Shown here: positions 44,912 through 53,961 of the stretch, piece after piece
Numbering within the stretch: position 1 is the first letter of the stretch
How the letters are laid out: the number at the start of each line of letters is the position of its first letter
NCBI GenBank assembly: GCA_965225915.1
Contig: OZ245326.1
Span: 310,001-374,000, forward strand
Direction of reading: 5' to 3'
DNA from: JAAXHH01 sp965225915
GTDB lineage: Bacteria > JAAXHH01
Length of the DNA stretch: 64,000 nucleotides
The notes under the pieces: model-generated
What the model was told of the DNA's origin: nothing
Seen by the model: only the letters and a program-made list of their open reading frames with translations
The model's database searches: none
Program-made: the position numbers and the translations under genes

Positions 44912-45333
44912 ACTACCCGGTAAACGGCTTGACTATAGTTGTGCTTGCTGCGTTCAGTTGATGACTTAGAGATGTCAGGCGTGACGGCGACGGCGTTTGT
45001 ACTTTTTAACGGCCCAAGCGTCCGAAATACTGGAAGCAACGCCAAACAGTGCGGGTTCAGTCCTGAGACCCCACTTGTTGACAAACTGAAATTGCGCCCG
45101 TAATATACCGGTCTACAGGTGTACTTGGCCACGTGCAACTCACGCTTTGACAGTTCAGACACTCACGAGTACTGAAGCAAACCCTTTCCTGCAATCCTCA
45201 GATCGTTTGCCAAGGCTACGTTTTCCCTGTAGAGAACGAAATGCAGGAACGGATTAAACGTAAACAATTGTCCGGCGACTGATAGACTGAAAGTAGTCGC
45301 CTGTCCGGAAACGACGTAACCAAGAGATTTAGA
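44912..45333. other. Gap of 422 bases, nothing identified
   Basis: The gap between the MalY/PatB-like gene and the DUF262 pseudogene is more AT-rich than its left neighbour. Short open frames here are shadows without ribosome sites. I see no RNA gene, clear promoter, terminator or repeat. Confidence 0.6.
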
Positions 45334-45894
45334 ATGACAGAAGAAGTCCTCTCCGATTCTCAACAGCCTATCGCAGGGAAAGATGTTGGTTCGGGTCAGG
45401 TTCCGCAGAACCGAGGCAATGATCAAGGACATGTACGGGTAAAACGGAATGAACGCGATATTGAGGTTGATCCTGATTCCCAGGTCGAGGTCGAAGTCGA
45501 TGATCCAAAGATAAGAATCGAACGTCCGTTTGATCCAGAGAAAATCAAGATCCGGTCTACCAACATTACTGTGGAATTGCTTGTATCGAGGTTAAAGCAC
45601 GGCGAGATTGACCTGGCACCGGATTTCCAGCGCTCGTTCCTCTGGAAGGAGGAACGTCAATCTTGATTGATCGAATCCCTGCTTCTTCGGATCCCTATTC
45701 CCGTATTCTACGTTGCAGCCGATGAAGACGAAAACTGGTCCGTGGTTGATGGCGTTCAACGCATGTCTACGATATACAACTACGTCAGTGGGAAATTCTC
45801 TTTGAACCGGCTCGAATACCTCGATAAGCTAATTGGACTGAAAAACGAAGATCTTCCGCGGGTAATGCAGCGGCGAATCAGGGAAACCCAACTA

Positions 45895-47054
45895 GCACTT
45901 ACTTGTTTAAATTAGAGTATTTATCTTCAAGGGTCCTCTGTTTGACCCCTGGTCGCCTTCCACTGAAAGGGATGGGCGTTTTCGTTGTAGGCTTCGATGA
46001 AGCGGTCTATCGCCTGTCGCAGGGACCGTATCGATTTGAAGGCCCCGCCCCTCAAGGCCCCTTTCCAGAGAATGCTGAACCAGATTTCGATCTGGTTCAT
46101 CCAGGAGGCGTGCGTGGGCGTGTAATGGAAATAGACGTTGGGGTGTCGGGGCAGCCATCGGTCGACCTTGGGCTTGTGGGTCCTGAGGTTGTCGAGGATG
46201 ACGTGGATCTCCCGGTCGGGATGGACCGCGACGATTCCGTTCATTAAGGTCAGAAACTGCCGTCTCTTGCGCCGCTTGTAGTGTCCGGCCTTGACCAGGC
46301 CGGTGGCCACGTTCAGGGCGGCGAACAAGGTGGTGGTTCCGTTGCGCCTGTATTCATGGTTGTAGCCGGTAATCGCCTTGCCGTTGGGCATCTTGATCCA
46401 GCCCTGGTTCCGGTCCAGAGCCTGTATCGCAGGCTTCTCGTCCACGCACAGCACCAGGGCGTTCCGGGGCGGTTCCAGATACAGGCCCACGATGCTTGCG
46501 GCCTTGGCGGCGAAGTCCGGGTCCGTGCTCAGGCACCAGCTGTGGCGCCTGCTCAGGCTGATGCCCTGCTTGCGCAGGACCTGCCAGACGTAGTCGACGC
46601 CGATGCCCAGCTTCTGCGCGATCAAGGGGCCGGTCCAGTTCGCGTAGCCTGTGGGCGGCTCTTCGTCCAGGCAGGAGAGGATGCTTCGCACGGTCGCCTC
46701 GTTGTAGCGGGCCGGCTTGCCGGAACGAGGCTGATCCGAAAGACCGGCAAGACCCGCCTTATGAAAGCGCCGGCGCCATTTGCTCACCGTGGCTTCGCGG
46801 GTGTCCAACGTGCGGGCGATGTCCCGGCCGACCTGCCCGCGATAGGCGGCCAGGATGATCCGGGCGCGGAACGCCATGCGGTGCTCGGTCGTGCCGGAAC
46901 GCGTCCAGCCCAGCAGTGTCTGATAGTCTTCATCGCTCAGTTCGATCGGGGGCGTCATGCGGCTCACAGGGGATCTCGTTGGTCGGTAATGAGTAAGGGT
47001 GAAGTCCAATGAACACGAAGGTAACACATTACCCTTTATTTGTCAAGTAAGTTC
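45895..47054 (-). mobile_element. IS630-family insertion sequence, complete (1160 bp)
   Basis: The element is bounded by 11-bp inverted repeats (GCACTTACTTG at 45895-45905 and the complement of GAACTTACTTG at 47044-47054, 10 of 11 matching). It is flanked by a TA dinucleotide on each side (45893-45894 and 47055-47056), the target duplication known for IS630/Tc1 elements. It carries one intact transposase gene and lies inside a DUF262 gene whose frame it breaks. Confidence 0.92.
45927..46958 (-). CDS. IS630-family transposase
   Basis: About 343 residues from ATG 46958. The N-terminal half has helix-turn-helix regions (ARTLDTREATVSKWRRRFHK; GIGVDYVWQVLRKQGISLS). The C-terminal half is a DDE RNase H-like domain with VLCVDEKPAIQ (first Asp), IHVILDNLRTHKP (second Asp) and WMNQIEIWFSIL (Glu), plus the HASWMNQ motif of IS630 transposases. 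All three catalytic residues are present and the frame is unbroken, so it is probably active. The open frame extends upstream to 47027 without support. Confidence 0.95.
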   Translation of the reverse strand: MTPPIELSDEDYQTLLGWTRSGTTEHRMAFRARIILAAYRGQVGRDIARTLDTREATVSKWRRRFHKAGLAGLSDQPRSGKPARYNEATVRSILSCLDEEPPTGYANWTGPLIAQKLGIGVDYVWQVLRKQGISLSRRHSWCLSTDPDFAAKAASIVGLYLEPPRNALVLCVDEKPAIQALDRNQGWIKMPNGKAITGYNHEYRRNGTTTLFAALNVATGLVKAGHYKRRKRRQFLTLMNGIVAVHPDREIHVILDNLRTHKPKVDRWLPRHPNVYFHYTPTHASWMNQIEIWFSILWKGALRGGAFKSIRSLRQAIDRFIEAYNENAHPFQWKATRGQTEDP

Positions 47055-47877
47055 TAGTGATGAATATCATCGAACCCGGGACGCCAGAGGACGTGATGTT
47101 CAACATTTTCCATCGGCTCAACACCGGAGGCGTACCGCTGAATGGGCAGGAAATCCGTCATGCACTTCATCCCGGTCCGGTCCGAGAATACCTTAAGGAA
47201 CTGGCGACGGCCAGGGAGTTTCTTGAAGCCACCGATACTTCGATCAAGGCTACGCGGATGGCGGACTGTGAGTGTGTACTGCGATTCCTCGCTTTCTACA
47301 TCGATTCATGGGCGAATTATGAAGCCAATGATCTCGATGGCTATCTGGGCAGGACCATGACGAAGATCAATAAAATGCCGTCCGAACAGCGGGACACGAT
47401 CGCTGAGGATTTCAAGAAAGCCATGCGCGCCGCTCGTGATATATTCAACGAAGACGCCTTCCGTAAACGTTATAATCGGGATGATGGCCGGTACCCGGTC
47501 AGCAAGGCGTTGTTCGATGTCTGTGAGCGTTCAACTGGCACGATGTTCCTCAAATCCAGATAAGATTGCTGGTCGACAAACGGTAAAACTTACTGACAGG
47601 TTCATTTCACTCACTAATGATGACGTTAATTTCGAGAATCCAATCTCTTTTTCGACTGGAATACTTGGACGTGTAAGAAAAACGCTTCAGCGCAATCGCA
47701 GATCTTCTACGGAACAGAACAGCAACATACATGAACAACACAGATAGTTCGCATCGGATTCCCGATTGGAACAGAGGTCTTAAAGCGTTGGACGTAAAGG
47801 ATGATCGTTTGATAGCAGTGCTTAAGGCAACGGCATGAGGATGGGGCCTGAGGGTGTGAATCAAAGGAGGAGATAAT

Positions 47878-48105
47878 TTGGAAGTATTGAACGGACTTGT
47901 CAACAATATACCTTTTGCGACTTTGTTGTCGTTGTTTGCGGGGATGTTCTGGCTGGGCCGAACGCTTGCGACCAAGAATGACATGAAGGATTTGAAAAAG
48001 GAATTGATCGACGCGTCAAGCAAAGAGCATGAGGTCATAGAAAAGCACATAGACAGTTTGCATGATGATATTCGCGAAATGAGAAACATGATGCGTGGGA
48101 CGTGA
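47878..48105 (+). CDS. Small protein: one membrane helix plus coiled coil
   Basis: This 75-residue protein starts at TTG 47878 behind an excellent AAAGGAGG ribosome site seven bases away. The N-terminus has a hydrophobic segment (IPFATLLSLFAGMFWLG). The rest is a charged amphipathic helix (KNDMKDLKKELIDASSKEHE, VIEKHIDSLHDDIREMRNMM) likely to form a coiled coil in the cytoplasm. I do not recognise the family. It lies 39 bases after the decayed DUF262 gene on the same strand and may be a remnant partner of that system. Confidence 0.7.
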   Translation: MEVLNGLVNNIPFATLLSLFAGMFWLGRTLATKNDMKDLKKELIDASSKEHEVIEKHIDSLHDDIREMRNMMRGT

Positions 48106-48236
48106 AACTGATACACTATCTGTTCTTTGAGCACATCGATATTCGCATACTGCAAGGTGCTCAGAGAATGGTATATTGCGGAAAAGAACGCTGGAACGCT
48201 CGGCACCGACAATGAAAAACCTCCACCGTTTTTTAT

Positions 48237-49751
48237 TTACGATGATGACGTTCCGGAACAGTCCAGCGATCGCGGGAGGGGCGGAAGGCTTTGACAGCCA
48301 GAACGCTTCCCCTTCCAGCTCACCACAACCCCCACGGTCACGTTTAGCCCTAGACCCAGCACCCCGGCGTGCCAGCCCCCCAGCTTACCCATACCGGCGA
48401 GCGTCAACCCGGCCGCCAGTAACGTGCCCGCGGCCATGCCCGCCGCCGCGCCCGTCGCGTTGTATCGGGGCCACAGCACACCGAGGACGAACAGGGGCGC
48501 CGTCTGGATCAGTACCTCCATTTTGAGTTCGATTAACCCCCACAGGGTGAGATCGGGCGTCAACGCTATGAAGACCAGAATGGCCATGATGCCCCAGGAC
48601 AAGCGCTTCCCCAGGGCGGTCAGCCGCTCTTCCGGGAGCGACTCGGACCAGAATCCTCCGAGGACATCCTTGACAAGGAGGGAAGAAAGACTGAGGAGAA
48701 CGGAATCGGCCGTAGACATGATCGCTGCGACGATGCCGGTGAGGACGAAGACGGTCATCACGTACAGCCAGATGGATTCCGCCGCCCATATCTTCAGCAG
48801 GCGGGGCATGACCTGGTCGGTATCGACGCCTTCAAGGCCCGTCAGTTGTGGGATGGCGAGAATCCCGACCAGCACCACCGCCGAGATGGTCACCAGCGGC
48901 ATGAAGGCCATGAAGGTCAACGACCGTTTCAGGCTGAGGGTGCTCCGCGCGGCGAAGATCCGCTGGATGGCCTGGGGGTAAACCGCCGCGGCGAATCCCA
49001 CGAGCAGCAGGGTGCTGATCCACGTTCGGATCGTGTCCCCTTCCGGAATAGCTGCTTTCGACGGTTGATGGGCGATGATCCACGCCGTAGCCTCCCCGAG
49101 ACGGTCTCCCCCCGAAACCACGGCCGCCAGCATGCCTAGCAGGCCCACGAAGAGCAGCAGTCCCTGGATGCAGTCGGTCCAGGCCACGGCCTGCATCCCG
49201 CCGAGGGTCTCGTAGAACAGGATAATGATGCCCAGGACCACAACACCTGCCCAGAATGGAATGGCCCCGCCGGACAGGCCGGAGACGATATGGCCCACGG
49301 CGAGAAGCTGTGCGAGCAGGTAGTTGGCGATGGCGACCACGAACAATACGCCGGCGAAAAGGGTCAGGCCAGACCCTCCCGAAGACCCGAAGCGATGGGC
49401 GATCCAGTCGCCCGGCGTCACGAAGTGCCACTGGCGGGACACGCGATACAGCGCCGGCGCGAAGAGCAGGTAGGCCACCACGATGGCCATCATGAATCCG
49501 ATGCTCATGATCCAGGCGAAACCCAACCGGTAGGCCTCGCCGGGATAGCCGATGAGCGTGTTGCCGCTGTACTGTGTGGCGTAGAGGGTGAAGAAAAGGA
49601 CCAGCGTGCCCAGGTTCCTGCCAGCCAGGTAGAAGGAGGACATCGAATTGTCCCGCCGGCGGGCCCGGGATACATATCCTAGTACGATCATGAAGGCGAG
49701 ATACGCGACCAGAAACACCAGTGCGCCCGGTCCATAGGGCTGATCGGCCAT
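48237..49751 (-). CDS. Sodium:solute symporter (SSF) family protein
   Basis: This 504-residue transporter has about 13 hydrophobic segments in SSF order: DNSMSSFYLAGRNLGTLVLF near the start (SSS signature), TQYSGNTLIGYPGEAY, YETLGGMQAVAWTDCIQG and GIVAAIMSTADSVLLSLSSL with the Na-binding Ser pair. The last ~25 residues (KGKRSGCQSLPPLPRSLDCS) look unlike the family and may be a drifted tail. It imports a carboxylate, sugar or amino acid with Na+. It follows a DUF3311 partner gene by 3 bases and an NHL gene further upstream, forming an operon. Confidence 0.92.
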   Translation of the reverse strand: MADQPYGPGALVFLVAYLAFMIVLGYVSRARRRDNSMSSFYLAGRNLGTLVLFFTLYATQYSGNTLIGYPGEAYRLGFAWIMSIGFMMAIVVAYLLFAPALYRVSRQWHFVTPGDWIAHRFGSSGGSGLTLFAGVLFVVAIANYLLAQLLAVGHIVSGLSGGAIPFWAGVVVLGIIILFYETLGGMQAVAWTDCIQGLLLFVGLLGMLAAVVSGGDRLGEATAWIIAHQPSKAAIPEGDTIRTWISTLLLVGFAAAVYPQAIQRIFAARSTLSLKRSLTFMAFMPLVTISAVVLVGILAIPQLTGLEGVDTDQVMPRLLKIWAAESIWLYVMTVFVLTGIVAAIMSTADSVLLSLSSLLVKDVLGGFWSESLPEERLTALGKRLSWGIMAILVFIALTPDLTLWGLIELKMEVLIQTAPLFVLGVLWPRYNATGAAAGMAAGTLLAAGLTLAGMGKLGGWHAGVLGLGLNVTVGVVVSWKGKRSGCQSLPPLPRSLDCSGTSSS

Positions 49752-49754
49752 GGG

Positions 49755-49973
49755 CTATCCTTCCTCCCGCCAGAACCTTTGAATTACGAATGCGGTGAAG
49801 CACGCGATAGCCAGGCAGACCCCCAGGCAGATCACGACCCAGAACGGCACGCCGAACCAGACCGGAACCGGGTCGATCTCCGGGATGTACCAAGGAATGG
49901 AGAGTGTGAACAGGGCCAGGTAGACGGCCCATATCCATCGAGGAAACCGGGGGCCGGAACTGGGACGATTCAT
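49755..49973 (-). CDS. DUF3311-like small membrane partner of the SSF symporter
   Basis: About 72 residues from ATG 49973. Two membrane helices (WIWAVYLALFTLSIPWYI and FWVVICLGVCLAIACFTAFV) flank the short EIDPVPVWFGVP loop, and it ends QRFWREEG. Small proteins of this pattern (DUF3311) are commonly encoded beside SSF symporters and are thought to be accessory subunits. It is 14 bases after the NHL gene stop and 3 bases before the symporter. The open frame upstream to 50117 overlaps the NHL gene and is rejected. Confidence 0.8.
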   Translation of the reverse strand: MNRPSSGPRFPRWIWAVYLALFTLSIPWYIPEIDPVPVWFGVPFWVVICLGVCLAIACFTAFVIQRFWREEG

Positions 49974-49987
49974 GATGGAACCGGTTC

Positions 49988-50830
49988 CTATACGCGGACG
50001 TATTTGTGCACGAGGTTCTCCACGCCCACCTCGCCCACGTAGATATCGCCGTGGCGGTCGACCCAGACGCTGTGCGCGCCGTGGGGACGATCGATTGGAC
50101 CACCCCTGACGACCCACTGGGCGATGAGCCTACCGTCCATGTTCAGGATGGTGACCCCGCCGCCCTCGCCAAGGAAGACCGTATCCTCGTCATCGACGAA
50201 CAGGCCGCAGGGCGCGGGACGCCCGGGCCATTCCGCGAGGAAGCTTCCCTCGGAATCGAAGACCTGTATCCGGTTGTTGGTCTCCCGGTCGGCCACGAGC
50301 AGGCGGCCGTCGGACGCGGGAAAGATGTTGTGGGGCAGGGTGAACTGGCCTGGGGCGCTACCCCTTCCGCCCCAGGTATGGACCAGGTCTCCCGAAGGCG
50401 TCATCCGGTGCACGCAACACTGTCCGTAACCATCGGAGACGTAGAGGTCCCCGGAGGACCCCTTAACGACGCGCGTCGGCATGTTGAATGGTTTGCCCGG
50501 ATCTCCTTTCCGGTTCGGCTCACCCAGCGTCTGCAGCAGTGTGCCGTCGGTAGTAAACACCCGGACGGTATGGTCTCTGCAGTCCGGAATAAAGATCCTG
50601 TCCTCCCCGTCGATCCATATCTCGTGGGGCAGTGCCAGTATGCCGTGACCCCATTCATTCAACAGGTGGCCGTCCCGGTCGTAGACCACCACGGCGGGAT
50701 TCGGCTCCCGGTCAACGACGTAGACCCGGTCCCGTGAATCCACGGCCACGGCCGTGGCGATGCCCAGCGTCCGCTCGGACCCCCATCCGGGCACCTTCTC
50801 GTAACAATAGTCTCCCGATCCCCAGATCAT
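49988..50830 (-). CDS. NHL-repeat six-blade propeller protein
   Basis: About 280 residues with six NHL-type blades: DSRDRVYVVDREPNPAVVVY, DGEDRIFIPDCRDHTVRVF, VVKGSSGDLYVSDGYGQCCV, LPHNIFPASDGRLLVADRE, FVDDEDTVFLGEGGGVTIL and WVDRHGDIYVGEVGVEN. The layout resembles the lyase/NHL domain of peptidylglycine alpha-hydroxylating enzymes, but no catalytic assignment is safe. ATG 50830 is chosen for its GGAGG eight bases upstream. It is first in an operon with DUF3311 and the SSF symporter, so it may bind or process the transported compound. Confidence 0.88.
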   Translation of the reverse strand: MIWGSGDYCYEKVPGWGSERTLGIATAVAVDSRDRVYVVDREPNPAVVVYDRDGHLLNEWGHGILALPHEIWIDGEDRIFIPDCRDHTVRVFTTDGTLLQTLGEPNRKGDPGKPFNMPTRVVKGSSGDLYVSDGYGQCCVHRMTPSGDLVHTWGGRGSAPGQFTLPHNIFPASDGRLLVADRETNNRIQVFDSEGSFLAEWPGRPAPCGLFVDDEDTVFLGEGGGVTILNMDGRLIAQWVVRGGPIDRPHGAHSVWVDRHGDIYVGEVGVENLVHKYVRV

Positions 50831-51084
50831 AGTCAACTCCTCCACGTAAATGAAATCGAACTTCTAACCGGTGTCCGGTCAATAGTAAGGGTTATCTCAA
50901 CGAATCCGATGGGTACAAATGTTTTGTTCCCCCTGACCATGGTGTATATACTTTGTCGATACCTTAGAAAGTAGCCTACGCCTGGAAACCCTGAACAATG
51001 TTTCTATGCCGCTGCCGTGCGTCCGAAACCTTTTCCGAAGATCTTTATCTCAGGTCAATGCAACTGGATGACAGGAGCCATCTC

Positions 51085-51867
51085 ATGGGAGTACTCGATA
51101 GCTTTTCCTTGACGGGACGCACCGCCGTGGTGACGGGCGGCGCCGGTCCGCAGTTTGGCAGCAGCATCTCCGAAGCCCTGGCCGAAGCGGGTGCGACCGT
51201 GGTCGTCGCTTCCAGAGACCTCGAAAACAACCGGCGGTTCGTAGCCGGATTGAACGACCGGGGTTTCGATACCCACCCCGAAGAACTCGACATCACGAAC
51301 ACCGAATCGATCGATACCCTGAAACAACGTGTGATGGACCGCTTCGGCCGCGTGGATATCCTGATCAACAGCGCGGTGGTCGGCCGAGGCGGCGGATTCG
51401 AAGAACAGACCCCCGACTACTGGGCCGCGAGCGCCCAGGGAAACATGGTGGGGCTTTTCGCCCTGTGCAAGGCCTTTGTCCCGGTCATGGCCGACCAGGG
51501 CAGCGGCAGCGTCATCAACATTTCCAGTATATACGGTGTCGTCGCAAATGACCCCGGCCTGTACGAAGAAACCGGGATGAAACAACCGCCGGACTACACC
51601 TTCGTCAAGGCCGGCATGATCAACTTCACCCGATACGTGGCTACATACTACGGCAAGCAGGGCGTACGGGCCAACAGCATCTGTCCGGGCGGCTATTTCA
51701 ACGAGCAGGCCAGCCCTTTCCTCCGGCGGTACGAACAACGCGTTCCCCTCGGACGGATGCTGGATAACGAGGATCTCAAAGGCGCCGTCGTCTTCCTGGC
51801 CTCCGACGCGTCTCGATACGTCACCGGGGCCACGCTGATGGTGGACGGCGGATGGACGGCCCTCTAG
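51085..51867 (+). CDS. Short-chain dehydrogenase/reductase (SDR)
   Basis: About 260 residues of a classical SDR: AVVTGGAGPQFGSSISEALAE (TGGxGxxxG cofactor motif), VDILINSAVVGRG (NSA in place of NNAG), INISSIYGVVAND (catalytic Ser), PDYTFVKAGMINF (YxxxK as Y-T-F-V-K) and VRANSICPGGYFNEQ, ending DGGWTAL. The substrate is unknown; gluconate 5-dehydrogenase-type SDRs have a similar start (LDSFSLTGRTAVVTG). ATG 51085 has AGGAG seven bases upstream. It is divergent from the NHL/symporter operon, with which it could form a catabolic unit. Confidence 0.88.
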   Translation: MGVLDSFSLTGRTAVVTGGAGPQFGSSISEALAEAGATVVVASRDLENNRRFVAGLNDRGFDTHPEELDITNTESIDTLKQRVMDRFGRVDILINSAVVGRGGGFEEQTPDYWAASAQGNMVGLFALCKAFVPVMADQGSGSVINISSIYGVVANDPGLYEETGMKQPPDYTFVKAGMINFTRYVATYYGKQGVRANSICPGGYFNEQASPFLRRYEQRVPLGRMLDNEDLKGAVVFLASDASRYVTGATLMVDGGWTAL

Positions 51868-51935
51868 CATGACGCGGCCGGTGCCCATCTCATGACGGTT
51901 TACGGTTTCGGTTCGGTTTATGCATCCGAGTCGGC

Positions 51936-52640
51936 TCAGGTCTCGGGCTCGACGATCGATTTGTCCCGGGGATGATAGCCGATCACCCGGCGCCCGTGAT
52001 CCAGGTCATACAACGCCCACGTGCTGTCGGATACGCCGAACACGACCTCGAACCGGATGCCCGGCTGGATCACTGCCCTTTCGAAAACCAGGACGGCGTC
52101 GCCGTGGCTGAGATGATGGGGATGTCCGGGCAGGTCCCGCTGGAGCTGGAAGTTTCCGATGCGCACGCACACGACTTCCATGTCGGACCGTGTCGCGTAC
52201 ATGTAACCCAGGCTTTCTCCGAAGACCTTGCTGATCGAATAGTAACTCTCCGGCCTGGGCGTCATGTCCACCGTGCGGAAAACGTCCTGCGGATACGGCG
52301 CCAGCAGTCCCGCCCGGCTGGCGAAAGCAACGCGCCGCACGCCATTGCGGCTGGCCGCTTCGAAAAGCGTGTAGGTCCCGATGAAATTGGCGTGCAGGAT
52401 TTCCTCCCAGGACGCGCCTCCGGAGGGGTTACCGGCCAGGTGGATCACCGCGTCCATGCCTTCCGTCGCCTGGAGCACCGCGTCCATGTCGGTGATATCG
52501 CCGACGATTTCATCTTCCATCTCCGGGGTCGATACCCGGTCGAAACAGCGGAGGGGATAGCGGTCTTTAAGCCCGTTTACGATGGTCGTGCCGATGGCGC
52601 CGGCCGATCCGGTAACGAGTATACGAGGTGTTTCGTTCAT
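51936..52640 (-). CDS. NAD-dependent epimerase/dehydratase, uronate dehydrogenase-like
   Basis: This 234-residue extended SDR has RILVTGSAGAIGTTIVNGL (GxxGxxG), GDITDMDAV, VIHLAGNPSGGASWEEIL, FASRAGL (Ser), PESYYSISKVFGESLGYMY (YxxxK) and VCVRIGNFQLQ. The short length and the sequence around the active site resemble uronate dehydrogenase, which oxidises glucuronate or galacturonate to the aldarolactone; this fits the sugar-acid genes around it. The ATG overlaps the stop of the enolase-superfamily gene (ATGA), implying coupled translation. Confidence 0.85.
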   Translation of the reverse strand: MNETPRILVTGSAGAIGTTIVNGLKDRYPLRCFDRVSTPEMEDEIVGDITDMDAVLQATEGMDAVIHLAGNPSGGASWEEILHANFIGTYTLFEAASRNGVRRVAFASRAGLLAPYPQDVFRTVDMTPRPESYYSISKVFGESLGYMYATRSDMEVVCVRIGNFQLQRDLPGHPHHLSHGDAVLVFERAVIQPGIRFEVVFGVSDSTWALYDLDHGRRVIGYHPRDKSIVEPET

Positions 52641-53863
52641 TCTGACTCCTTGCGTATGAATGGTCCAGTCCGTTCAATCCAGTCGTATGTCTCCTGCCAC
52701 GACGCACTGCCGTCTTCTTCCCAGATCTCCAGCCGTATGCCCCGGATATTGCCCTCGGGGAATCCCGTCAGCCTGCTTACCGAAGGATAACCGATGGTAT
52801 AGTAGATGTTGCCCCCGGGTAGATACAGTTTGCCGATGTGCCGGGGCACGATGGTCTTCGGATTCCCGGCGATGCGCACCAGTTCCTCTTCGTCGACCTC
52901 GACACCGAGCCCGGGTCCTTCCGGCACAGGGGAACTGCCGTCCTCCACTTCGATCCGGCCGCCGGTGACGTCTTCGCCGTACTGGTCGTCCAGGTTCACC
53001 GAGTGCGATACGTTGGGAATCACCGCGCCCAGGTGGAGCGCCATTGCCTTGCTGAGCGTTCCTCCGGTCAACTGTATCACGGTGGAAACATTCGCCTCGG
53101 CACAGACAAATCCCCGTTTCAAGCTCATACCGATTCCGTGCTCGCCGAGCATGTAGAGGTCGGCGCAACCAAGGACGATTTCCGGTCCGCCCCCGAGCTG
53201 CGGCACGTGCATCAGCAAGGGGATCGAAGTCTTTTCGCGCAGGCGCCGCCACCCGTCCACGTCACGCCAGACCAGCGGGTCTTCGATCACGCCGACCACA
53301 GGTGATTTTTCAAGGTGTTCGATGATACGCGATACGTCCGCGGGCGACCGGTTGTGGTTGAAATCGTAGTGCATTTTGAATCCGGAAGGGGCGGCCTCCT
53401 CCACGGCGCGGTTCTGTTCGTAGACGTCGAAGTGCTCGCCGGTGTGCATCTTGAATATCATGTATCCCTCGTCCACCGCGCGGCGGACCTCGGCGGCCAG
53501 GTCTTCGGGAGACGCTGTACGCGTCCATGCCGCCACGGGCACCCGGTCCCGCACCTTCTGACCCATGAGCTTGTAGGCCGGTATTTCGAGATGTTTGCCC
53601 ATAAGATCGTAGAGTGCGCCCATGAGGCCGACCGGAAGACCGGCGTTGATGTAGTCGAAGGGATTGCTGTCCGTCAACCGGTCCACGTCCCGGATTTCCA
53701 TCGTGACGTGATTCCGGCTTTCCCCGTATCCGACCACGCCGTTGTCCGCGGTCACCTTGAAGATGGTCTGCGTATCAATATCTCTGAACTGGGCCTTCTT
53801 ATTCAGGTTCCGATCGGCCAGCAGGGGATTAATATGCGTAATCGCTACATCGGTTATTTTCAT
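52637..53863 (-). CDS. Enolase-superfamily protein (mandelate racemase/muconate lactonizing)
   Basis: The 408-residue protein has capping domain MKITDVAITHINPLLADRN, then RDRVPVAAWTRTASPEDLA, GYMIFKMHTGEHFDVYEQ (Lys), FKMHYDFNHNRSPADV (metal Asp and Asn), VGVIEDPLVWRDVDGW (metal Glu) and LLMHVPQLGGG, where the third metal ligand is less clear. It is longer than its three paralogs, with a C-terminal extension ending SASWQETYDWIERTG. A galactarate/glucarate-type substrate is a fair guess given the coupled uronate dehydrogenase-like gene. It is fourth of the superfamily members in the window. Confidence 0.87.
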   Translation of the reverse strand: MKITDVAITHINPLLADRNLNKKAQFRDIDTQTIFKVTADNGVVGYGESRNHVTMEIRDVDRLTDSNPFDYINAGLPVGLMGALYDLMGKHLEIPAYKLMGQKVRDRVPVAAWTRTASPEDLAAEVRRAVDEGYMIFKMHTGEHFDVYEQNRAVEEAAPSGFKMHYDFNHNRSPADVSRIIEHLEKSPVVGVIEDPLVWRDVDGWRRLREKTSIPLLMHVPQLGGGPEIVLGCADLYMLGEHGIGMSLKRGFVCAEANVSTVIQLTGGTLSKAMALHLGAVIPNVSHSVNLDDQYGEDVTGGRIEVEDGSSPVPEGPGLGVEVDEEELVRIAGNPKTIVPRHIGKLYLPGGNIYYTIGYPSVSRLTGFPEGNIRGIRLEIWEEDGSASWQETYDWIERTGPFIRKESE

Positions 53864-53961
53864 GGCCAGTCTCGTTCCCTTGCGAGGTTGGTTTAAGTGT
53901 GGTTTTCGAAGACAATGCTTGTATTGTATAGATCACCGGCGCCTTGCCAAAAACGGAACCT

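Larger units (their letters stand above)
45334..47838 (+). pseudogene. DUF262 family gene, inactivated by nonsense codon, IS630 insertion and frameshifts
   Basis: Pieces of one DUF262 protein run through this region: NITVELLVSRLKHGEIDLAP, DFQRSFLWKEERQS, then an in-frame TGA (45664-45666), then LIESLLLRIPIPVFYV and WSVVDGVQRMSTIYNY. At 45893-45894 an IS630 element interrupts the Leu codon. With the element and one TA copy removed the frame is exactly restored, giving RRIRETQLVMNIIEPGTPED and NIFHRLNTGGVPLNGQEIR. Frameshifts near 47525 and in an A-run near 47672 separate the C-terminal pieces (RFISLTNDDVNFENPISFST; RFSAIADLL). The TGA falls where relatives have Arg or another polar residue (CGA to TGA fits). 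DUF262 proteins act as nucleotide-dependent parts of restriction systems. This copy is dead or assembled with errors. Confidence 0.88.

Noticed and set aside
45163..45432. An 89-residue minus-strand open frame in the gap before the DUF262 gene
   Set aside because: It overlaps the DUF262 start in antisense, has no ribosome site and no recognisable motif.
45664..45666. A second in-frame TGA as selenocysteine, in the DUF262 gene
   Set aside because: The aligned residue is Arg or another polar residue, not Cys. The gene is also broken by an IS and frameshifts, so it is a nonsense codon.
48215..48233. Hairpin AAAAAC/GTTTTT after the SSF stop as a terminator
   Set aside because: The stem is almost all A-T and short, so it is too weak to call.
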